Source: Chromatiales bacterium (GTDB lineage: Bacteria; Pseudomonadota; Gammaproteobacteria; Chromatiales; Chromatiaceae). Taken from it: a DNA stretch of 9,700 nucleotides. The stretch spans positions 1 through 9,700 of the forward strand of contig JANTHH010000102.1 of NCBI GenBank assembly GCA_024762485.1. The letters are read 5' to 3'. Below, one piece after another: positions 6,745 through 9,700 of the stretch (the first letter of the stretch is position 1; every line of letters starts with the position of its first letter). The notes beneath the pieces were generated by a model. That model did not search any database and was not told the origin of the DNA. It saw only the letters and a list, made by a program, of their open reading frames with translations. The translations under genes were made by a program, and so were the position numbers.

Positions 6745-7071
6745 TCACCCGCCAAACTTCACCAGTCGAGTGACCTGGATATCTGAGATGAATACCACCC
6801 CGGAATGCTCGTTGTAGAAAGGTGCAAACCCCTCGAGGATCGGCTTGACCTGTTCCTCGGGTACGGCAGCGATGATCATGATCAACACGTCATCCTCGTT
6901 GAACATCAGGTGGCCCTCGTGAAAGCCATGACTGCCTTTGCCGGAGAGGTTGTTGACGATGGTGTAACCCTTGACACCGGCGCGGTCCAGCAGGTCGGTG
7001 GCAAAGCGCTGGTGCTCGCCGCTGAGGATGATCTCGAGTTTTTTCAATGGGCTGAAATTCAGGTTCTTCAT
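6745..7071 (-). CDS. PII-like signalling protein paired with DabA
   Basis: A 108-residue small protein with a PII (ferredoxin-like, trimeric) pattern: a first strand KKLEIILS, a helix with FATDLLDRAGVKGYTIVNNLSGKGSHGF, then VLIMIIAAVPEEQVKPILEGFAPF and a last strand VVFISDIQVTRLVKF. Compared with GlnB the T-loop is about five residues shorter and lacks the Tyr51 uridylylation site, and the B-loop TGKIGDGKIF region is NEHSGVVFIS. So it is not a classical nitrogen PII and resembles in spirit the bicarbonate-linked PII proteins (CPII, SbtB). The ATG at 7069-7071 overlaps the dabA stop by 4 nt (ATGA), so expression is coupled. A role in gating inorganic-carbon uptake according to nucleotide or bicarbonate state is inferred from the context. 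Confidence 0.88.
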   Translation of the reverse strand: MKNLNFSPLKKLEIILSGEHQRFATDLLDRAGVKGYTIVNNLSGKGSHGFHEGHLMFNEDDVLIMIIAAVPEEQVKPILEGFAPFYNEHSGVVFISDIQVTRLVKFGG

Positions 7072-9700
7072 GCGTTGCGGGCCTCCTGAAAGGTGGAGTC
7101 TCCGGCCTGCTCGGCCTCGACAAAATCACGCGTGATCCACTTGCCGTCTTCGTACTGGCAGACCACGGCCGCCTGCGGGTCGACGATCAGCAGTCGGATC
7201 CATTCATTGCTTACCAGACGCTTGATCGCGGTCACGCTCTCGATCGCCTTGCGCGCATGTTCCACAGGCGCCTCGATGACCGTGATCAGACGCATGGGTT
7301 GGTGATAGGGGCGCCCATCATCATTGAGCACGGTCTGTGCCGGGAGGCCGGTGCGCAGATCACTGAGGTTGCCGCTGAGTACGCCGAAGCGCCCGGCCAC
7401 GTTGTGGTACACCTTGCTGCCGCTGCCGAACTTCTCGTTGTCGACAGTCGAGAAATAGTGCTCCATGTTGATCCATTGGCCGACCACCAGGGGGCCCGTG
7501 AGGATGTTTTCCAGCAGCCGGCGTTTCGGGTCGACGCGGTAGTCGTAGGAATGCAGGAAGGCGCGGCCGTCGAGTGTCTTCGACTGGGTCAGTGAGCGGC
7601 GTCCGATCACGAAATAGGCATTGCGTGACAGGCCCCACTCCGGGCGCACCTGTGACCAGTCCATGGCGTTGCGCCTAGCATCGCGGAATGCCGTCGCCGG
7701 CTTCAGATCCCTGTCTTCACCGAGCAGACCGGGCAGCCGCTCCTGTGCGCACAGACGCGACGCCGAGTTCAGGCCGTCGCGCAGCCGGTCGAGATAGATC
7801 AGATGTGAAGGCGGGAGAAGCTCCAGGTCATGCAGGATGATTTCATCGGTGGTGGTATTGTGCAGCGCCGGCACGAACCAGGCGTCGCCCGGGATCTCGA
7901 TGCCGCCTTCGCCCAGACGCCGCCGCACCTCGGGCTTGTTGGCCATTTGGGCCAGTGCCCGGGCGTTGACCAGGCCGTGCGCACCACCGCAGGCACCGCA
8001 GTCCAGTGCCGACTCGTACGGATTGTTCTCGGACGTGCTGCCATGGCCGACCAGCAGGATAAAGCGCGAAAAGTCGTGGGTCAGGCCGATCGACTGCAGC
8101 GCCTGGGTGACGAAGAGCGCCTGCTCCTCAAGCGAGAAGCCGATCCGCCCGAGTCGTTCCATCTGCAGCTGTGCAAATGCGGGGTTGATACGATAGGCGC
8201 TCTGCAGACGGGCGACGAATGCCTCCTGACGTGCCTGGTCGACATCCACCAACCGGGCAAATTCCGGACAACCAGAACGCTGCCCCAGTGCTGTCTCGCG
8301 CAGTTCCTTGACGACGTCGTCGGTGATCGCCTCCGGCTCCAGCTGGAATTCCTGCTCCACCGCCTTGACGATCACCGCGCGTTGCACGGCACGTACGATC
8401 GAGTCGGCCTGCTCGCGATCCAGCTTGTCGAGCACCAAGTGTGTCGACGGCTTGTGCTCGTGCAGGTGTCGATCACGCCACCGGTTGTAGGCGGTCGGCA
8501 GCAGCGTCTTGCCGATCAAGTCGAAACCGAACAGCAGGCCGATCGCCTCGACCGTGACGAACGGTGTCAGAATCGATTCCTTGAGCTCGTGCATCGCCTT
8601 TTCCAATACGGTTACCGCAGCGGTATCCTGCACGCCGGCCGAGCTCATTTCGATCACCAGGTTCTTGGGGGTCAGCAAGACCGGGCAGAGATGGCTTTCA
8701 CTGCCCTTACCCAACTCCATGAAACTGATTGGCACACCAAAGAACCCGGCGATGCCGTAGGTGTTGTAATCGCCCACCGATTCGAGATGGCGACGGATGC
8801 GCTCGGAGCGTGTATCGATACAGAACAAGGCCTTGGCAAAAGGACGCTTTTCACGCGGTGCCGGCGGCCGCAGGCTCAGCCCGTCGAACAACCGATCGGT
8901 TGCCCTGGCCTCCATCGCCTTGAGCCACAACAGGCCTTCCTGCCGGTGGAAGGCCTGCAGCAGGTCGAGCAGTTGCTGCAACTCGGCATGTGACAGGCGC
9001 AGCAAACTGCGGCGATCATCCATCAGTTCGGCCAGCGACAGCAGCTTGTCGGCCTGGCGCTGCGCCTCGAGACGTCCCTTGCGTGCACGGTACTCGAAGA
9101 ACAGGCGTTCGATCCTGTCTTGCCTGCCGCGCTGCAAGACCTGTTCGAGGTCACGCACCATTCTCTCCAGGCCCTTGCTGCCGCCTTGCAGCGCCAGGCG
9201 CAGATGCAGCTCATAGGGTCGCGCCGCGATCACCTCGCGCAGGGCCTGGACGCTATAGGGGTGGCGCCCCCCGGCCTGCTGCTGCAACAGGGTAAGCGCA
9301 AGCAACAGGCGTACAGCGAGATAATCGACCAGATCACCCGGATAACGCTGTTGCCAATAATAGTTTGATGCGTTGGAGCGCCAGCGGATGAATCCGGCCC
9401 AGCCATGCAGGCGGGCCAGCTCGCGGGTGAGATAACCGGTCCACTCCTCCTCGGGTACCTGCAACTTGCGCAACACCAGTGCGATCACCTGTTCGGCAAC
9501 GATCGGGCCGTCCGTCGTGGTGTGACGGGTCAGCTGATCCAGGGTGCGTTGCACCGTACCGCCGGCAACGCCCAGCCAGGCCCTGAAGAACCCCAGCTCG
9601 CGATGCGGCATACCCCAGACCGACTGTCCCTCGTCAAAAAAGTCGAGGCAGGCACGGATCACCTGTTCGTCGAGGTCGCTGCCGACGCTGCTGCCGAACA
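7068..9700 (-). CDS. dabA: DabA, inorganic carbon accumulation subunit (UPF0753/DUF2309), N-terminus outside window
   Basis: About 876 residues are visible and the frame continues past the right edge; a GTG at 9660-9662 is internal, since LDEQVIRACLDFF reads on upstream of it in frame. DabA is the cytoplasmic beta-carbonic-anhydrase-like subunit that, with the membrane subunit DabB, converts CO2 to bicarbonate using the ion gradient. All expected active-site residues are present: Cys and Asp of ALFCIDTRSER (codons at 8820-8822 and 8814-8816), His of LVGHGS (8043-8045) and Cys of LDCGACGG (7998-8000). The His-to-Cys distance is 15 residues as in the characterised Halothiobacillus DabA. The Cys-to-His distance is 259, longer than the 173 I recall there, so this is a long form of the family. 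It forms an operon with the PII-like gene; dabB is expected beyond the window. Confidence 0.95.
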   Translation of the reverse strand, partial: FGSSVGSDLDEQVIRACLDFFDEGQSVWGMPHRELGFFRAWLGVAGGTVQRTLDQLTRHTTTDGPIVAEQVIALVLRKLQVPEEEWTGYLTRELARLHGWAGFIRWRSNASNYYWQQRYPGDLVDYLAVRLLLALTLLQQQAGGRHPYSVQALREVIAARPYELHLRLALQGGSKGLERMVRDLEQVLQRGRQDRIERLFFEYRARKGRLEAQRQADKLLSLAELMDDRRSLLRLSHAELQQLLDLLQAFHRQEGLLWLKAMEARATDRLFDGLSLRPPAPREKRPFAKALFCIDTRSERIRRHLESVGDYNTYGIAGFFGVPISFMELGKGSESHLCPVLLTPKNLVIEMSSAGVQDTAAVTVLEKAMHELKESILTPFVTVEAIGLLFGFDLIGKTLLPTAYNRWRDRHLHEHKPSTHLVLDKLDREQADSIVRAVQRAVIVKAVEQEFQLEPEAITDDVVKELRETALGQRSGCPEFARLVDVDQARQEAFVARLQSAYRINPAFAQLQMERLGRIGFSLEEQALFVTQALQSIGLTHDFSRFILLVGHGSTSENNPYESALDCGACGGAHGLVNARALAQMANKPEVRRRLGEGGIEIPGDAWFVPALHNTTTDEIILHDLELLPPSHLIYLDRLRDGLNSASRLCAQERLPGLLGEDRDLKPATAFRDARRNAMDWSQVRPEWGLSRNAYFVIGRRSLTQSKTLDGRAFLHSYDYRVDPKRRLLENILTGPLVVGQWINMEHYFSTVDNEKFGSGSKVYHNVAGRFGVLSGNLSDLRTGLPAQTVLNDDGRPYHQPMRLITVIEAPVEHARKAIESVTAIKRLVSNEWIRLLIVDPQAAVVCQYEDGKWITRDFVEAEQAGDSTFQEARNA
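7082..7087 (-). promoter_or_regulatory. Strong Shine-Dalgarno of the PII-like gene inside dabA
   Basis: AGGAGG on the minus strand, 10 nt before the ATG of the PII-like gene and within the last codons of dabA. It fixes the start at 7071 and suggests high independent initiation as well as coupling, giving more PII-like protein than DabA. Confidence 0.7.

Noticed and set aside
7830..8993. Plus-strand open frame (387 codons) opposite dabA
   Set aside because: It is a shadow of dabA, whose catalytic motifs are all in the minus frame.
9660..9662. GTG as the true start of DabA
   Set aside because: The frame continues upstream to the window edge with DabA-like sequence (GSDLDEQ before it), and the family needs a longer N-terminus.

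Overview
The window is GC-rich, with every supported gene on the minus strand, and looks like a chromosomal segment of a chemolithoautotrophic gammaproteobacterium, probably of the sulfur-oxidiser type. This rests on two things: a DUF2309/DabA inorganic-carbon accumulation gene overlapping a PII-like gene, and a CbrA-like sodium/solute-symporter histidine kinase beside a VC_2705-type symporter pair. No species can be named from the sequence alone.

Layout in transcription order (right to left). (1) 9700-6745: the 3' part of dabA, cut by the window edge, followed by a small degenerate PII protein with a 4-nt start/stop overlap. The expected membrane partner dabB would lie beyond position 9700. 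(2) 6744-6475: a 270-bp gap holding a sigma-70-like promoter and a hairpin. (3) 6474-6399: tRNA-Thr(CGT) with an encoded CCA. (4) 6362-5511: an unusual double-length protein of the 6-pyruvoyl-tetrahydropterin synthase/QueD fold. (5) 5467-995: a three-gene unit of a 70-aa membrane protein, an SLC5-STAC-PAS-histidine kinase fusion and an NtrC-family response regulator, joined by an 11-nt overlap and a 2-nt gap. (6) 994-659: a regulatory-looking intergenic region with two dyads. (7) 658-1: DUF4212 small subunit and the N-terminal part of its sodium:solute symporter, cut by the left edge.

How they fit together. The kinase carries its own symporter-like domain and stands next to a true symporter of the same superfamily. 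The simplest inference is that the two-component system senses a small carboxylate or amino acid and controls its uptake through the dyads at 715-737 and 880-905. The regulator has lost the GAFTGA loop that contacts sigma-54, so it may act through another sigma factor or as a repressor. Separately, the DabA-PII pair suggests bicarbonate/CO2 accumulation under nucleotide or bicarbonate control. I found no mobile element, CRISPR array or phage gene. The most original leads are the GAFTGA-less regulator with its candidate operators, the tandem QueD-fold protein with split active-site residues, and the PII-like protein tied to DabA.
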